From contig CP070730.1 in the NCBI GenBank assembly GCA_020351305.1, positions 38,929 to 84,780 of the forward strand: DNA of 45,852 nt. The letters run 5' to 3'. Positions 1 to 8,127 of the stretch are shown here, one piece after another; the first letter of the stretch is position 1; every line of letters begins with the position of its first letter. A program made the position numbers and the translations under genes. Under the pieces are notes generated by a model. That model ran no database searches. It saw nothing but the letters and a program-made list of their open reading frames with translations, and was not told where the DNA came from. The DNA is from Candidatus Bathyarchaeota archaeon (GTDB taxonomy: Archaea; Thermoproteota; Bathyarchaeia; Bathyarchaeales; SOJC01).

Positions 1-1
1 A

Positions 2-139
2 CGTGGACTTGTCGAGGGTAGGGTATTTCCGGGGGAGCGAGGTCGTGGAGGGAAGATTCTCAAGTTAAGAATAGCATATGAAAAAGAACCGATCGAGCGA
101 TTGGTTGATCAGCAAATAATGAAAAATGTGGAAAAATAG
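2..139 (+). CDS. C-terminal end of an unidentified protein (partial)
   Basis: An open frame enters from the left edge and stops at TAG 137-139, giving 45 residues. The sequence has a basic glycine-rich turn (GERGRGG) between short hydrophobic stretches, followed by a charged helix. This resembles the wing and last helix of a winged-helix domain, but that is only an impression. The 5' part lies outside the window, so no function can be assigned. It could also be a chance open frame, although it stays open from the edge in a lysine and arginine rich composition like that of its neighbours. Confidence 0.4.
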   Translation, partial: RGLVEGRVFPGERGRGGKILKLRIAYEKEPIERLVDQQIMKNVEK

Positions 140-195
140 GGAAAGCCAATTTAACCTTTAAAGGCTATAATATTAAAAATTCAAATTTCTTTTTA

Positions 196-242
196 TTTTT
201 TAAGGCTTATTTGAGTTACAAAATTAATAAAAGCCTTAAAAA
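196..242. repeat. 12-bp perfect inverted repeat in intergenic region
   Basis: The arms at 196-207 and 231-242 (tttttaaggctt and aagccttaaaaa) are perfectly complementary and separated by 23 bases. The stretch 140-355 around it is AT-rich and shows no credible gene. The repeat lies downstream of the partial gene and upstream of the gene at 356, so it could be a 3' end structure or a regulatory site. Confidence 0.5.
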
Positions 243-355
243 GTCGGATTTTCAACCTCTAGTTCTTTCTTTAGCCCTCCTGCTTGTGCAAAAATATTCA
301 GTTATTTTTCTACCTTAAGAATAGATTGAGCTCTAAAAAGGAGGTGTGAACCAAA

Positions 356-595
356 GTGAAAGTTGCAAAGGCTAGAAAGAAGGTGACACTGCTACCCAAA
401 CCTCGAATGTTATTTACCAAACTTAATGCCGCCCTTCAAACAACAAAGGCTCCTGGAGCATATTCAGCTTCAAAAGAAAAGCGCTCATTTTGGGAAGCAA
501 CAGGCGAAAACTGCAAAACGTGCCAATTCGAGGCTGAGTATCTAAAGACCAGAGCAGAGGAATTCGCACAAAGGCTTCGACAAAGACTAATGTAA
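356..595 (+). CDS. Small basic CxxC protein of unknown function
   Basis: A 79-residue protein with a GTG start. A strong Shine-Dalgarno sequence (ggaggtg, about 341-347) sits at good spacing and is the main evidence that this is real. The N-terminal half is basic. A CxxC pair (Cys53 and Cys56, in NCKTCQF) could bind a metal but has no second pair, so a full zinc site would need a partner. The C-terminal third is a charged helix ending in arginines. I do not recognise the family. A hairpin followed by a T-run just after the stop supports a single-gene transcript. Confidence 0.6.
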   Translation: MKVAKARKKVTLLPKPRMLFTKLNAALQTTKAPGAYSASKEKRSFWEATGENCKTCQFEAEYLKTRAEEFAQRLRQRLM

Positions 596-606
596 GTAAC
601 ACCTCT

Positions 607-634
607 CCTTGCTTCACAGCAAGGCAATTTTTTT
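607..634 (+). terminator. Hairpin plus T-run after the small CxxC gene
   Basis: Perfect 6-bp stem (ccttgc 607-612, gcaagg 619-624) with a 6-base loop, followed after three bases by seven T residues (628-634). It starts 11 bases after the stop codon at 595. Archaeal termination depends mainly on the T-run, so both elements fit a terminator. Confidence 0.55.
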
Positions 635-866
635 CTTTGAATCTACTATATCGGTTAACTGATTTGATGCCCGTGCGTATACCCAATCAATAAGATTTTT
701 TAAGTCATCGCACATACTAGCCATCGTGTGAAACTCTGCTATGATTTATCTCAATACTATTCACCCTCTTCTGACAGATCCTGGATTAAAATTTCAATAT
801 TTCTTTTTTACCCTTTTACATCATGCATTAAATCATGGATTTGAGAATTAGCAAGGTAAAACCGTC

Positions 867-1304
867 TTGTCCACCCACTTAAAAGAAAAAATAGAAAAAA
901 TCGAAGAGCTTCTAGAGAGACTAGCTCTTCAATCAGCAAAGGGAATACCCATTATTGTGGAAGGTCAAAATGATGTCAATGTTCTTCGTAAACTTGCTAT
1001 ATCCGGTGATATTATAGCAGCAAAAACAAAATCATCCTTTCTTTCTTTAGTAACTGAAATAGAGAAACTGGATGTAGAAGAAATAGTAATTTTAATGGAT
1101 TTTGACCGACGTGGCAAAGAATGGACCAAACGTTTAGTTCAATACCTTGAACAAACAAATACAAAGCCTAACATATTCTTCTGGCAGGGACTCCGAAATC
1201 TCATAAGCCATGATGTTAAAGATGTAGAAGGCATGTTACCTTATTTATACACCTTGAAGAAGAAGAGTGGCAATTCGCAAACTATAATAGAGAGAAAGCT
1301 GTAA
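867..1304 (+). CDS. Toprim-domain protein (small archaeal type)
   Basis: A 145-residue protein, TTG start, almost entirely one Toprim domain. The N-terminal 25 residues form a charged helix. The Toprim glutamate is in VEGQND (Glu32) and the acidic DxD pair is Asp78/Asp80 in LMDFDRRG, the residues that bind Mg2+ in topoisomerases, primases and M5-type nucleases. There is no associated DNA-binding or primase domain, so it matches the small stand-alone archaeal Toprim proteins of unknown biochemical role. The next gene downstream is dnaG, another Toprim protein, about 70 bases away on the same strand, which suggests a nucleic-acid-processing pair. The start codon is uncertain because no strong ribosome site precedes it. 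Confidence 0.75.
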   Translation: MSTHLKEKIEKIEELLERLALQSAKGIPIIVEGQNDVNVLRKLAISGDIIAAKTKSSFLSLVTEIEKLDVEEIVILMDFDRRGKEWTKRLVQYLEQTNTKPNIFFWQGLRNLISHDVKDVEGMLPYLYTLKKKSGNSQTIIERKL

Positions 1305-1375
1305 GCGGATACTCGGTTTACGTTTCACATTTAGTGATGCTAATCCTTCACAAATATCACTCGGAGGTGACGTTA

Positions 1376-2512
1376 ATGGGTTCATCACAAACCGTTACAG
1401 TAAAGTATGTAATCAGCGCAAAATTTGAAATCGAAGGCGTTGTGGAAAAACCAGATGTTATTGGAGCAGTTTTTGGTCAAACAGAAGGCTTATTTGGACC
1501 TGAACTAGACTTGCGGGAACTCCAAAAGTCTGGTAGAATAGGAAGAATCGAAATCAACTTACAATCAAAACAAGATAAGACAACTGGAACTATTGTTATA
1601 CCTGCAAGCTTAGACCGCGTTTCAACAGCTATACTAGCTGCCAGCTTAGAAAGCATAAATCGCGTTGGTCCATGCAACTCCAAAGTTACTCTTGAGAAAG
1701 TTGAGGACATCCGTGACGCTAGACGCAAGCTCATTATAACTCGAGCAAAAGAAATTCTCCATCAGTGGAATATTGAATCTATGCCTAGTACTGATGAGAT
1801 TTTTCGCGAAGTCTCAGAAACGTTACGAACAGCGAAAGTTGAAAAATATGGAAAAGAGAAACTCACAGCTGGGCCCGAAATCGAAAGGACAAAAGAAATA
1901 ATTGTTGTTGAAGGCAGAGCCGATGTTTTGAACCTTTTAAGATGCGGAATGCTGAATGTAATTGCCCTTGAAGGGGCGAAAATACCTGATACAATAATAA
2001 AACTATGCAAAGAAAAGGAAGCAACAGCTTTCCTAGATGGTGATCGAGGGGGAGACCTAATACTCAAAGAATTGATGCAAGTTACGAACGCAAAATATAT
2101 CGCAAGGGCTCCCTTAAAGAGAGAGGTTGAGGAACTTAACTGCAAAGAGATCATGACTGCTCTTAACCGCAAAGTTCCAATAGGACAGGTGAAGAAAAAG
2201 CGGGAGAGAGGCCGGGTTCTTGTTCCCAAACAGATTGTGGAAGTTGCGAAAGAATTGGAAGGCACTCTTGAGGCAGTTTTACTTAACAAAAAGATGGAAA
2301 GGACAAAGCGCTTGCCAGTCAGCGAGCTTGCTGAAAAACTTCAGCAAGCACAAGAAGTTGACACGGTTGTTTTCGATGGTGTCATAACTCAACGCTTAGT
2401 AGATGTAGCAAATCAGAAGAAGATTAACTACATGATAGCAGCACGTGTCTCTGATGTTGTTAAACAACCATTAAACGTACATCTAATCACATTTAGTGAC
2501 ATCCACAGCTAA
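1376..2512 (+). CDS. dnaG: DnaG-type primase, archaeal form
   Basis: A 378-residue protein with a central Toprim domain. The catalytic glutamate is in VVEGRADV near residue 180 and the acidic motif is in DGDRGGD about 40 residues later. Archaeal DnaG makes oligoribonucleotides in vitro and copurifies with the exosome as an RNA-binding subunit, so the in vivo role may be RNA tailing or degradation rather than replication priming. The frame is open further upstream to 1334, but ATG 1376 is chosen because ggaggtga (about 1363-1370) lies at ideal spacing and because homologues start in the same way. There is no zinc-ribbon domain, as expected for the archaeal form. The Toprim gene immediately upstream is probably cotranscribed. 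Confidence 0.92.
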   Translation: MGSSQTVTVKYVISAKFEIEGVVEKPDVIGAVFGQTEGLFGPELDLRELQKSGRIGRIEINLQSKQDKTTGTIVIPASLDRVSTAILAASLESINRVGPCNSKVTLEKVEDIRDARRKLIITRAKEILHQWNIESMPSTDEIFREVSETLRTAKVEKYGKEKLTAGPEIERTKEIIVVEGRADVLNLLRCGMLNVIALEGAKIPDTIIKLCKEKEATAFLDGDRGGDLILKELMQVTNAKYIARAPLKREVEELNCKEIMTALNRKVPIGQVKKKRERGRVLVPKQIVEVAKELEGTLEAVLLNKKMERTKRLPVSELAEKLQQAQEVDTVVFDGVITQRLVDVANQKKINYMIAARVSDVVKQPLNVHLITFSDIHS

Positions 2513-2666
2513 CTCCCAAAAATCCAACTAATTTGTAATGCTAACCTAAAAAACTAGGTTTAAATTAATCAATCCCCCAAGAAATTCAGTGTAGTAAGAG
2601 TGTGATTACAGCTCTAAGTTTTAATAGCCAAATGCTTTTAATAAAGGGCGCAATAGGTGAGCTATT

Positions 2667-3746
2667 GTGAAAATTTTAGCTAAGAATTTTAAAAAAGGCA
2701 TCGTTAAAGTTGTGCCTAAAACATTGGATGATTTATGGCACTTGTATAATCTCATCTATAAAGGCGACCTAGTCTTTGGGCGAACAACTCGGGAGATCAA
2801 GATTGACGTAGAATATTCACGACCACAAAAGGGGAAGCGAGTTTCAATTCTTCTAGGTATAAGAGTCGAAGACATTGTTTGGGACCGAAGCTTAAATCGA
2901 CTAAGAGTTCATGGCAGAATACATGAAGCACCTGAAGATGTTGTTGGGCCAGGAACATACCACACACTGAATATAGCAGTTAACAAGCCAATTACCCTTG
3001 TAAAGGAGAGGTGGTTCAAACATCAAATCACCCGTCTTGAACAAGCTGGGCGTTTTGAAGCACCCTCCATTATTGTCGTTTCGGTTGATAGTGAGGAGTA
3101 CTCTATTGCGATGATAAGGGAGTACGGGGTGGATGTTCAAGTTGAAGGCAAGGCAAGGCTCCCCGGAAAGTTGGAAGCGGAGAAGAGAGCAACCGCTTTA
3201 CAAATTTATCTTAGAAATGTATTGAATGCCTTGAGTGAACTTTGGCAAAGAAATCGGTGTTCAATTGTAGTCATCGGGGTAGGCTTCGTCAAAAATCATT
3301 TCTCCAAATTTGTGAAGGAAGAGAAACCAGAAATCGCCCAAGCTGTGGTGGACGTGAAAAGTGTAAACAGCAGCGGATTATCTGGAATTGAAGAAGCTTT
3401 GCGCTCTGGCGTCTTGGACAAAACTTTGAAGAATATACGCATTGCTGAAGAAACTAGAGTTATGGAAGAAGTTCTAGCAAGACTTGGAAAAGAGCAAAGA
3501 GATGTAACATATGGTTTGGAACAAGTGGAAAAGGCTGAAGCCTTTGGAGCTGTCGAAACCTTTCTCGTTGCAGACTATATTATAAGAGGTGCTTCTGACG
3601 AGAAGCGACTAACCTTGGAGAAGCTCATGAGAGAAGCCGAACAAAAAGGCGGAAAAATCATCGTGGTTAGTGCAGAACATGAGGCCGGTCAGAAACTGTT
3701 GGCTCTAGGAGGAGTTGCAGCATTGCTTCGATTCCCAATCAGCTAG
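2667..3746 (+). CDS. pelA: aPelota, ribosome rescue and mRNA surveillance factor
   Basis: A 359-residue protein, full length for archaeal Pelota/Dom34. It begins with the Sm-like N-terminal domain (KNFKKGIVKVVPKTLDDLWHLYN), followed by the eRF1-like central domain and an L7Ae-like C-terminal domain ending in EHEAGQKLLALGGVAALLRF. Together with aABCE1 and the GTPase aEF1A, archaeal Pelota recognises stalled ribosomes with an empty A site and drives subunit splitting. The GTG start is preceded by aggtgag about 6 bases upstream. A TATA-like cttttaataaag (2634-2645) places the expected transcription start very near the start codon. It is a single gene, convergent with the nucleotidyltransferase that follows. 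Confidence 0.95.
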   Translation: MKILAKNFKKGIVKVVPKTLDDLWHLYNLIYKGDLVFGRTTREIKIDVEYSRPQKGKRVSILLGIRVEDIVWDRSLNRLRVHGRIHEAPEDVVGPGTYHTLNIAVNKPITLVKERWFKHQITRLEQAGRFEAPSIIVVSVDSEEYSIAMIREYGVDVQVEGKARLPGKLEAEKRATALQIYLRNVLNALSELWQRNRCSIVVIGVGFVKNHFSKFVKEEKPEIAQAVVDVKSVNSSGLSGIEEALRSGVLDKTLKNIRIAEETRVMEEVLARLGKEQRDVTYGLEQVEKAEAFGAVETFLVADYIIRGASDEKRLTLEKLMREAEQKGGKIIVVSAEHEAGQKLLALGGVAALLRFPIS

Positions 3747-3839
3747 GGCAAAATAAAAGTGACTTTGGATAAAAGCTCCCGCGACACATTGCAATTATTT
3801 TTAACGATCCTTCAAGCGACGTCTCACTTCAGGTCTTGT

Positions 3840-4508
3840 TTAAGCGAGTCGTTTTAGAGCCATCTCGAAAGTTTCGTTTGGTGCAAGCTCTTCTTTAATA
3901 AAAACGCCTGTCCTCCCAATTTTATCCCTTCGAAAAAGCGCATGGGTGCGATCTAACACCGTTTCAATGGAGATCCCTAAAAGTCTAGCTGTATCTTCCT
4001 CTCGGCTAATAATGCTACTTTCGATGTGCCCATTTTCTATTGGTTCTATTAACATGAGCCTTTTATCAACACCTGCTATTCTTATGTTATCTTCAATCAT
4101 TGCAAGGGTGATTTCTCCGCTGAACTGAAAAAAGTCTCTTTCCACCCTACGCATTTTGATGAGGGGAAAGGAAACGGTTTGTCGTTTGTCGATTTCAATA
4201 TAGCCCTTCACGGTGTAATAAGGTGTTGCTTGTATGATCACTCGTCTGCTTACTGGGGTTCCTGCTCTCTCAAGCGTCATTTCAATCATAAAGGAGGAAG
4301 GCGGACTGGGTATGAAGATATCTACATCGCTTTTCTCGGTCACATCTCCTCTCGCTATGCTACCATGAGTGATCGCTGAGATGTTTGATTTTTCAAGAAT
4401 CATCATCATCTTAAACGCTATAGAGCGTAAGGTCTTTAATTTTCGCCAACGTTGCCTATTATAGTTGATTACTAAGCGTTCAGCGCGTTTAGCAGGTTTC
4501 TTAGTCAT
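3840..4508 (-). CDS. Archaeal minimal nucleotidyltransferase
   Basis: A 222-residue protein with the polymerase-beta-type nucleotidyltransferase signature GSIARGDVTEKSDVD (Gly49, Ser50, Asp61, Asp63), which coordinates the two catalytic metals. The third acidic residue is probably in the strand around residues 100-110 (YIEIDK). A C-terminal part contains a stretch that may be a helix-turn-helix (LLGISIETVLDRTHALFRRDKIGRTG, described here by its ends). Archaeal proteins of this type are annotated as predicted nucleotidyltransferases with unknown acceptors. The ATG start is taken as it is. The gene is convergent with pelA and divergent from the acyl-CoA dehydrogenase gene. Confidence 0.75.
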   Translation of the reverse strand: MTKKPAKRAERLVINYNRQRWRKLKTLRSIAFKMMMILEKSNISAITHGSIARGDVTEKSDVDIFIPSPPSSFMIEMTLERAGTPVSRRVIIQATPYYTVKGYIEIDKRQTVSFPLIKMRRVERDFFQFSGEITLAMIEDNIRIAGVDKRLMLIEPIENGHIESSIISREEDTARLLGISIETVLDRTHALFRRDKIGRTGVFIKEELAPNETFEMALKRLA

Positions 4509-4575
4509 ATTTATTGACCTTCAAGTAGAAGTTTTGTTCTCTTTCCAACCCGATTCTTACTCTTCTTCCTCCCTG

Positions 4576-4597
4576 AACGTGCACTACTAAGCACGTT
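4576..4597. repeat. 7-bp inverted repeat between divergent genes
   Basis: AACGTGC (4576-4582) and GCACGTT (4591-4597) are perfect complements around an 8-base spacer. The site lies between the divergent nucleotidyltransferase and acyl-CoA dehydrogenase genes, upstream of the TATA-like element at 4674, so it could be an operator. There is no direct evidence of a bound regulator. Confidence 0.3.
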
Positions 4598-4673
4598 GTG
4601 AAAAGCCCTTTTAAAATGTGCGCGCGTGTGTGCAAATCACATTTTTCAGGAAGAGGGGTACAATCCGGCAATC

Positions 4674-4682
4674 CTTATATGC
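4674..4682 (+). promoter_or_regulatory. TATA-like promoter element of the acyl-CoA dehydrogenase gene
   Basis: The sequence cttatatgc lies about 45 bases upstream of the start codon. With the usual archaeal spacing of about 25-27 bases, transcription would begin near 4704, leaving a short leader that contains the gagga ribosome site at about 4709-4713. Confidence 0.4.
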
Positions 4683-4721
4683 GTTGGCATAGAGACTATT
4701 TCTTTCCGTGAGGAAATTTAG

Positions 4722-5939
4722 ATGATGGATTTCAGTTTCACAGAAGAACAAGATCTTTTCCGCAAAGCTTTACGGGAGTGGTGCGAGAAAAACCTATCTT
4801 TGGAAAAAGTTCGAGAAATGGATACTAAAGGTACGATTCCGCAAGAGCTAGTAAGGGAAATGGCAAAACTTGGTTTGCTAATAATGACCGCTCCAGAAGA
4901 GCATGGTGGAACTGGCGCAGATTGGGTTACGGCATGCATTGCTGCCGAAGAACTGGGCTATGCAGATATTAGTATTGCTGTCCCAGTGCTTTGGCTTGTA
5001 GAATCATCATGGGGATATGTCGTTGACAAATATTGTAGTGAGCAAGTGAGAGAGGACGTTATACGGAAAGCTATCAAAGGAGATGCTTTCATTGGCATAG
5101 GTTCCACGGAATCAAGTGGTGGATCAGATGTTGCTGGCTTCAAATCCACAGCAAGGAAAGAAGCTGACAAGTGGGTGCTTAATGGTGAAAAAATGTACCT
5201 CAGCGGTACAGAAGAGTCGAAAAAATGGGGTGGTGGCTTTTTTGTCAATGCAAGAACATCGCCAGCTCCGCCAGGAGCACCTCATCGTGGAATGACTGGA
5301 TTCTACTTACCAATGGATTCCCCTGGAGTGGAGATTAACAAACGTTTTGATGACATGGGGCGAATGGCTATTTCAACAGGAGGTTTTGTCATGAAAGACG
5401 TGAAGTTACCAGAGAGCTATCTTATCGGTGAGGTGGATAAAGGCTTTTACTTGACAATGGAGGGATTTGATACTGCGCGTATCCTCATTGGTGCAGTATG
5501 CTTAGGTGCAGCAAAACGTGCATTAGAGCTGGGAATAGAGTATATCAAAGAACGAAAAGCTTTTGGACAACCCATCGGAAAATTCGAGGGCATACACTTC
5601 GAGTTAGCAGACGACTGGGCAGAGCTAGAAGCTCTACGGTCTCTTGTTTACAGAACTGCTTGGATGATGGATAAACGATATCAAGAAAAGCGATTCACTC
5701 CCCTTGAGGTAGCCCAGATGATTTCTGCATGCAAGCTGAAAACTCCGCACTTTGCATTCGATGTTTTCAAGCACGTCATGCTATGGTTTGGTGCTTACGG
5801 CTACACAAAAGAATGCCCAATAGAGATGGGTCTGAGAGGCATAATGTCCTACTGTGTCGGTGCTGAAGGAACCACAAATATCCAACGAGTGGTCATAGCT
5901 AGAGAGCTTCTAGGAAAGGAGTACATAGCATACAAATAG
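4722..5939 (+). CDS. Acyl-CoA dehydrogenase
   Basis: A 405-residue flavoprotein of normal family length. It has the N-terminal helical domain, the middle beta domain (GIGSTESSGGSD and the flavin-contacting WVLNGEKMYLSG) and the C-terminal helical domain (RKAFGQPIGKFEG). The expected catalytic base is Glu382 in CVGAEGTTNIQR, the position used by short- and medium-chain dehydrogenases. It oxidises an acyl-CoA to the 2,3-enoyl-CoA and passes electrons to ETF; an etfBA pair ends 7 bases away on the opposite strand and is the probable partner. Substrate chain length cannot be read from sequence. Two consecutive ATG codons (4722 and 4725) are possible starts after a gagga ribosome site. Confidence 0.93.
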   Translation: MMDFSFTEEQDLFRKALREWCEKNLSLEKVREMDTKGTIPQELVREMAKLGLLIMTAPEEHGGTGADWVTACIAAEELGYADISIAVPVLWLVESSWGYVVDKYCSEQVREDVIRKAIKGDAFIGIGSTESSGGSDVAGFKSTARKEADKWVLNGEKMYLSGTEESKKWGGGFFVNARTSPAPPGAPHRGMTGFYLPMDSPGVEINKRFDDMGRMAISTGGFVMKDVKLPESYLIGEVDKGFYLTMEGFDTARILIGAVCLGAAKRALELGIEYIKERKAFGQPIGKFEGIHFELADDWAELEALRSLVYRTAWMMDKRYQEKRFTPLEVAQMISACKLKTPHFAFDVFKHVMLWFGAYGYTKECPIEMGLRGIMSYCVGAEGTTNIQRVVIARELLGKEYIAYK

Positions 5940-5946
5940 AAGGCAA

Positions 5947-6918
5947 TCATACGCTCTTCATTTTTTTCTTCAGTTCTTCTACTATTGCAGGGACAATCTC
6001 GTATAAATCCCCTACAACAACATAGTCAGCGACCTCGAAGATCGCTGCTTCAGGGTCCTTATTTATTGCTACAACAAGCTGAGAGTCTCGCATTCCTGCC
6101 ACATGTTGAATCATGCCACTAATGCCACAGCCCATATAAAGTGTGGGTTTAATCTTCTTTCCTGACAAGCCAATCCATCCTGTGAACCATTTTCGGTCCT
6201 CAGCTAGGGGCCTTGTATTGCCTACTTGACCTTTGAGAAGTTGAGCAAGTTCCTCAAGGCTCTTAAAGTCTTCCTTCTTCTCAATGCCCCTCCCACCACA
6301 CACTACAATCTGTGCCTCTTCAATTTTCACATCAGCTGTTTTCATTTTATTAATCCCAACGACTTCTAACTTGGGCTCTTCAACCGTAACCTCTACATTC
6401 ACTATTTCTCCGCTCTTTTCCTTGGGCTCCATTTTCTCAAAAATTCTAGGTGGTACTGCAGCAATCTGTGGTTTTTTTCGGAATATTGCGGTGACAACAG
6501 CGCGACCACTGTACACGATCCTCTTGGTGACGAGCCATCCATCTTCGTTAATTGTTAATTGACTGCAGTCGGGAGTGCAACCAGTTTCGAGTCTTGCAGC
6601 TAGACGAGAAGCTAGCTCCTTCCCATTTTTTGTAGATCCGATTAAGAGAATCTCAGGCTTGTTGCTTTTGACGAGGCCTGTTAGAGCGTCTAAATAAGTT
6701 TTTATTTCAAAATTCTTCAGTCGTGGGTTGTCAATTAAAAAGACTTTGTCTGCACCGTACTTAAAAGCCTCATTAGCCTTTTCCTTCATTCCACTTCCTA
6801 GCAATACAGCAGCTAGCTCAATGTTGCTGTTTTTTATAAGAGTGCAACTGCCAGCTAAAAGCTCCAACATCAAGTCATAGTTTTCAGAGTAAACCCATAA
6901 ACCCTTGAATTCGCCCAT
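5947..6918 (-). CDS. etfA: Electron transfer flavoprotein alpha subunit, copy 1
   Basis: A 323-residue EtfA/FixB protein. The N-terminal Rossmann-like domain is followed by the C-terminal FAD domain, seen in KKIKPTLYMGCGISG, QHVAGMRDS, AINKDPEAAIFEVADY and VVGDLYEIVP. The loop that in most EtfA proteins reads DxGWxPxxxQVGQTGK is here RKWFTGWIGLSGKK, so the usual Gln-Val-Gly is altered; the second copy in this window keeps the normal DDRQVGSSGK. Five bases separate it from etfB upstream, so the two are one operon. With EtfB it carries electrons from dehydrogenases, presumably the acyl-CoA dehydrogenase gene that converges on it. Confidence 0.92.
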   Translation of the reverse strand: MGEFKGLWVYSENYDLMLELLAGSCTLIKNSNIELAAVLLGSGMKEKANEAFKYGADKVFLIDNPRLKNFEIKTYLDALTGLVKSNKPEILLIGSTKNGKELASRLAARLETGCTPDCSQLTINEDGWLVTKRIVYSGRAVVTAIFRKKPQIAAVPPRIFEKMEPKEKSGEIVNVEVTVEEPKLEVVGINKMKTADVKIEEAQIVVCGGRGIEKKEDFKSLEELAQLLKGQVGNTRPLAEDRKWFTGWIGLSGKKIKPTLYMGCGISGMIQHVAGMRDSQLVVAINKDPEAAIFEVADYVVVGDLYEIVPAIVEELKKKMKSV

Positions 6919-6923
6919 ATCAA

Positions 6924-7727
6924 TTACCTCCCAAGAACACCTTCCTGAATAAGAGCTTTCACTAGTCTCTCTGCAATATCGTCTGGGTTTTCCCCTTCAA
7001 CTACAATCTTTTTTCGTTCAACCTTGGGTGCTAAAACATCCATTATCCTGACTCCTGAACCCTCTTCTCCCGCTTTTTCCTGTGGAATGTTGATGTCTCC
7101 CAGCTTCCAAGTCACTATCTCTTTTTTAGAGGCTTTCATTATTGCCATAAGTGAGGGGATTCTTGGATCGTTAATCTCTTTAGTTACAGTTACTATCGCA
7201 GGCGTTCTGGTCTTTACCATTTCGAAGCTGTCCTCAAGAGTCCTCTCTGCAGTGACGAAGCCATTTTCAAGGCTGATTTTTCTTGCATATGTAATTACCG
7301 GGATGTCTAGAAGTTCTGCGAGACGTGGACCAATTTGCGCTGAGAATCCATCAATAGATGCTTCACCACAGAGAATAATGTCAGGTTGACCGATTTTCTT
7401 CACAGCTTCTGCTAATACAACCGAAATCGCTAGCGTATCGGAATTTTGCATAGCTTCATCACAGATGAGATATCCCTTGTCGGCACCCATTGCCAGTGCT
7501 TCACGAATTGACGTTTTAGCATCTTCTGCACTGGCTGTAACCGTAATAACTTCGCCCCCAATTTTCTCTTTGAGTCGAATGGCTTCTTCCAAAGCGTTTT
7601 TGTCAAAATCGCTAATTTTTCGAGGCACACCAGCTGTAACAAGGTTTCCTGTAGCGTCTGCTCTCAGTTGGCTAACATCTATTGCTTGTTTAAGACAAAC
7701 TATAATTTTTGGCAAGATTTTCTTCAA
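6924..7727 (-). CDS. etfB: Electron transfer flavoprotein beta subunit, copy 1
   Basis: A 267-residue EtfB/FixA protein with the typical opening IIVCLKQAID, the ALEEAIRLKE helix, EALAMGADKGYLI, the nucleotide-contacting LCGEASIDGFSAQIGPRLAELL and the late NDPRIPSLMAIMKA loop. It binds AMP or a second flavin and pairs with EtfA, whose gene follows after 5 bases. A TTG start (MKKILPK) is used in this call; it begins 1 base after the stop of a small upstream ORF, so translation may be coupled. Whether this ETF only shuttles electrons or bifurcates cannot be decided by eye. Confidence 0.92.
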   Translation of the reverse strand: MKKILPKIIVCLKQAIDVSQLRADATGNLVTAGVPRKISDFDKNALEEAIRLKEKIGGEVITVTASAEDAKTSIREALAMGADKGYLICDEAMQNSDTLAISVVLAEAVKKIGQPDIILCGEASIDGFSAQIGPRLAELLDIPVITYARKISLENGFVTAERTLEDSFEMVKTRTPAIVTVTKEINDPRIPSLMAIMKASKKEIVTWKLGDINIPQEKAGEEGSGVRIMDVLAPKVERKKIVVEGENPDDIAERLVKALIQEGVLGR

Positions 7728-7728
7728 C

Positions 7729-7860
7729 TCAAATGAATTTACCTAAGAACTTAAGAATCCAATTAAGGATTTTGGTTTCTTTTTCAATAATTTGGTCAAT
7801 GATTGTGAGAGCTACCGCAAAAACTAGTGAGTCGATTCCAACGTACTCTGCATAATTCAA
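7729..7860 (-). CDS. Small ORF (43 residues) immediately upstream of etfB
   Basis: An open frame with a TTG start preceded by gaggttttc (Shine-Dalgarno-like gaggt, about 9 bases upstream). It ends at a TGA one base before the etfB start. The predicted peptide has a short polar start (NYAEYVGID), a hydrophobic segment (SLVFAVALTII) and an amphipathic basic tail (KILNWILKFLGKF), as expected of a small membrane-associated peptide. The position and ribosome site suggest it leads the etfBA operon. I do not recognise a family. It could be a leader peptide, an ETF-associated membrane tether, or a chance frame. Confidence 0.5.
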   Translation of the reverse strand: MNYAEYVGIDSLVFAVALTIIDQIIEKETKILNWILKFLGKFI

Positions 7861-7918
7861 CAGAAAACCTCATTACTTATATTTCCAAGTGCCTGAAAAT
7901 ATTCCTGCTGAATATCTT

Positions 7919-8101
7919 ATGAGTCCCTTATCTCTAATTCTTGGAATTTTGGGGTTTTGTTTTCCCATGGGAGGAATAATTTATTTCTTGGTAAAAATCG
8001 GAGACGCGAAGGGAGTAGAGAGAACAAAGCTACGGCTCGTAGCAATAACTTGCTTTGCTATAGGTGTGCTCCTTTTTGGAATAGCACAATCGGCTCAGTG
8101 A
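7919..8101 (+). CDS. Small two-helix membrane protein
   Basis: A 60-residue protein with two predicted transmembrane helices: SLILGILGFCFPMGGIIYFLV and LVAITCFAIGVLLFGIA, joined by a charged loop (KIGDAKGVERTKLR). The frame extends upstream to a GTG at 7889, but the TATA-like cttatatttcc near 7878 predicts transcription starting around 7904, which favours ATG 7919. The layout resembles small archaeal membrane proteins of unknown role. No neighbouring gene explains it. Confidence 0.55.
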   Translation: MSPLSLILGILGFCFPMGGIIYFLVKIGDAKGVERTKLRLVAITCFAIGVLLFGIAQSAQ

Positions 8102-8127
8102 TCATCATTCCTGTTTGCGGCGATTTC

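Noticed and set aside
614-724. A minus-strand frame of 36 residues (MASMCDDLKNLIDWV...) between the small CxxC gene and the Toprim gene
   Set aside because: It looks protein-like but has no ribosome site, overlaps the terminator hairpin of the preceding gene, and is not supported by anything else.
1477-2289. Long frames on the minus strand across dnaG, and many similar frames opposite other genes
   Set aside because: They are shadows of well-supported genes on the other strand and show no protein-like features of their own.
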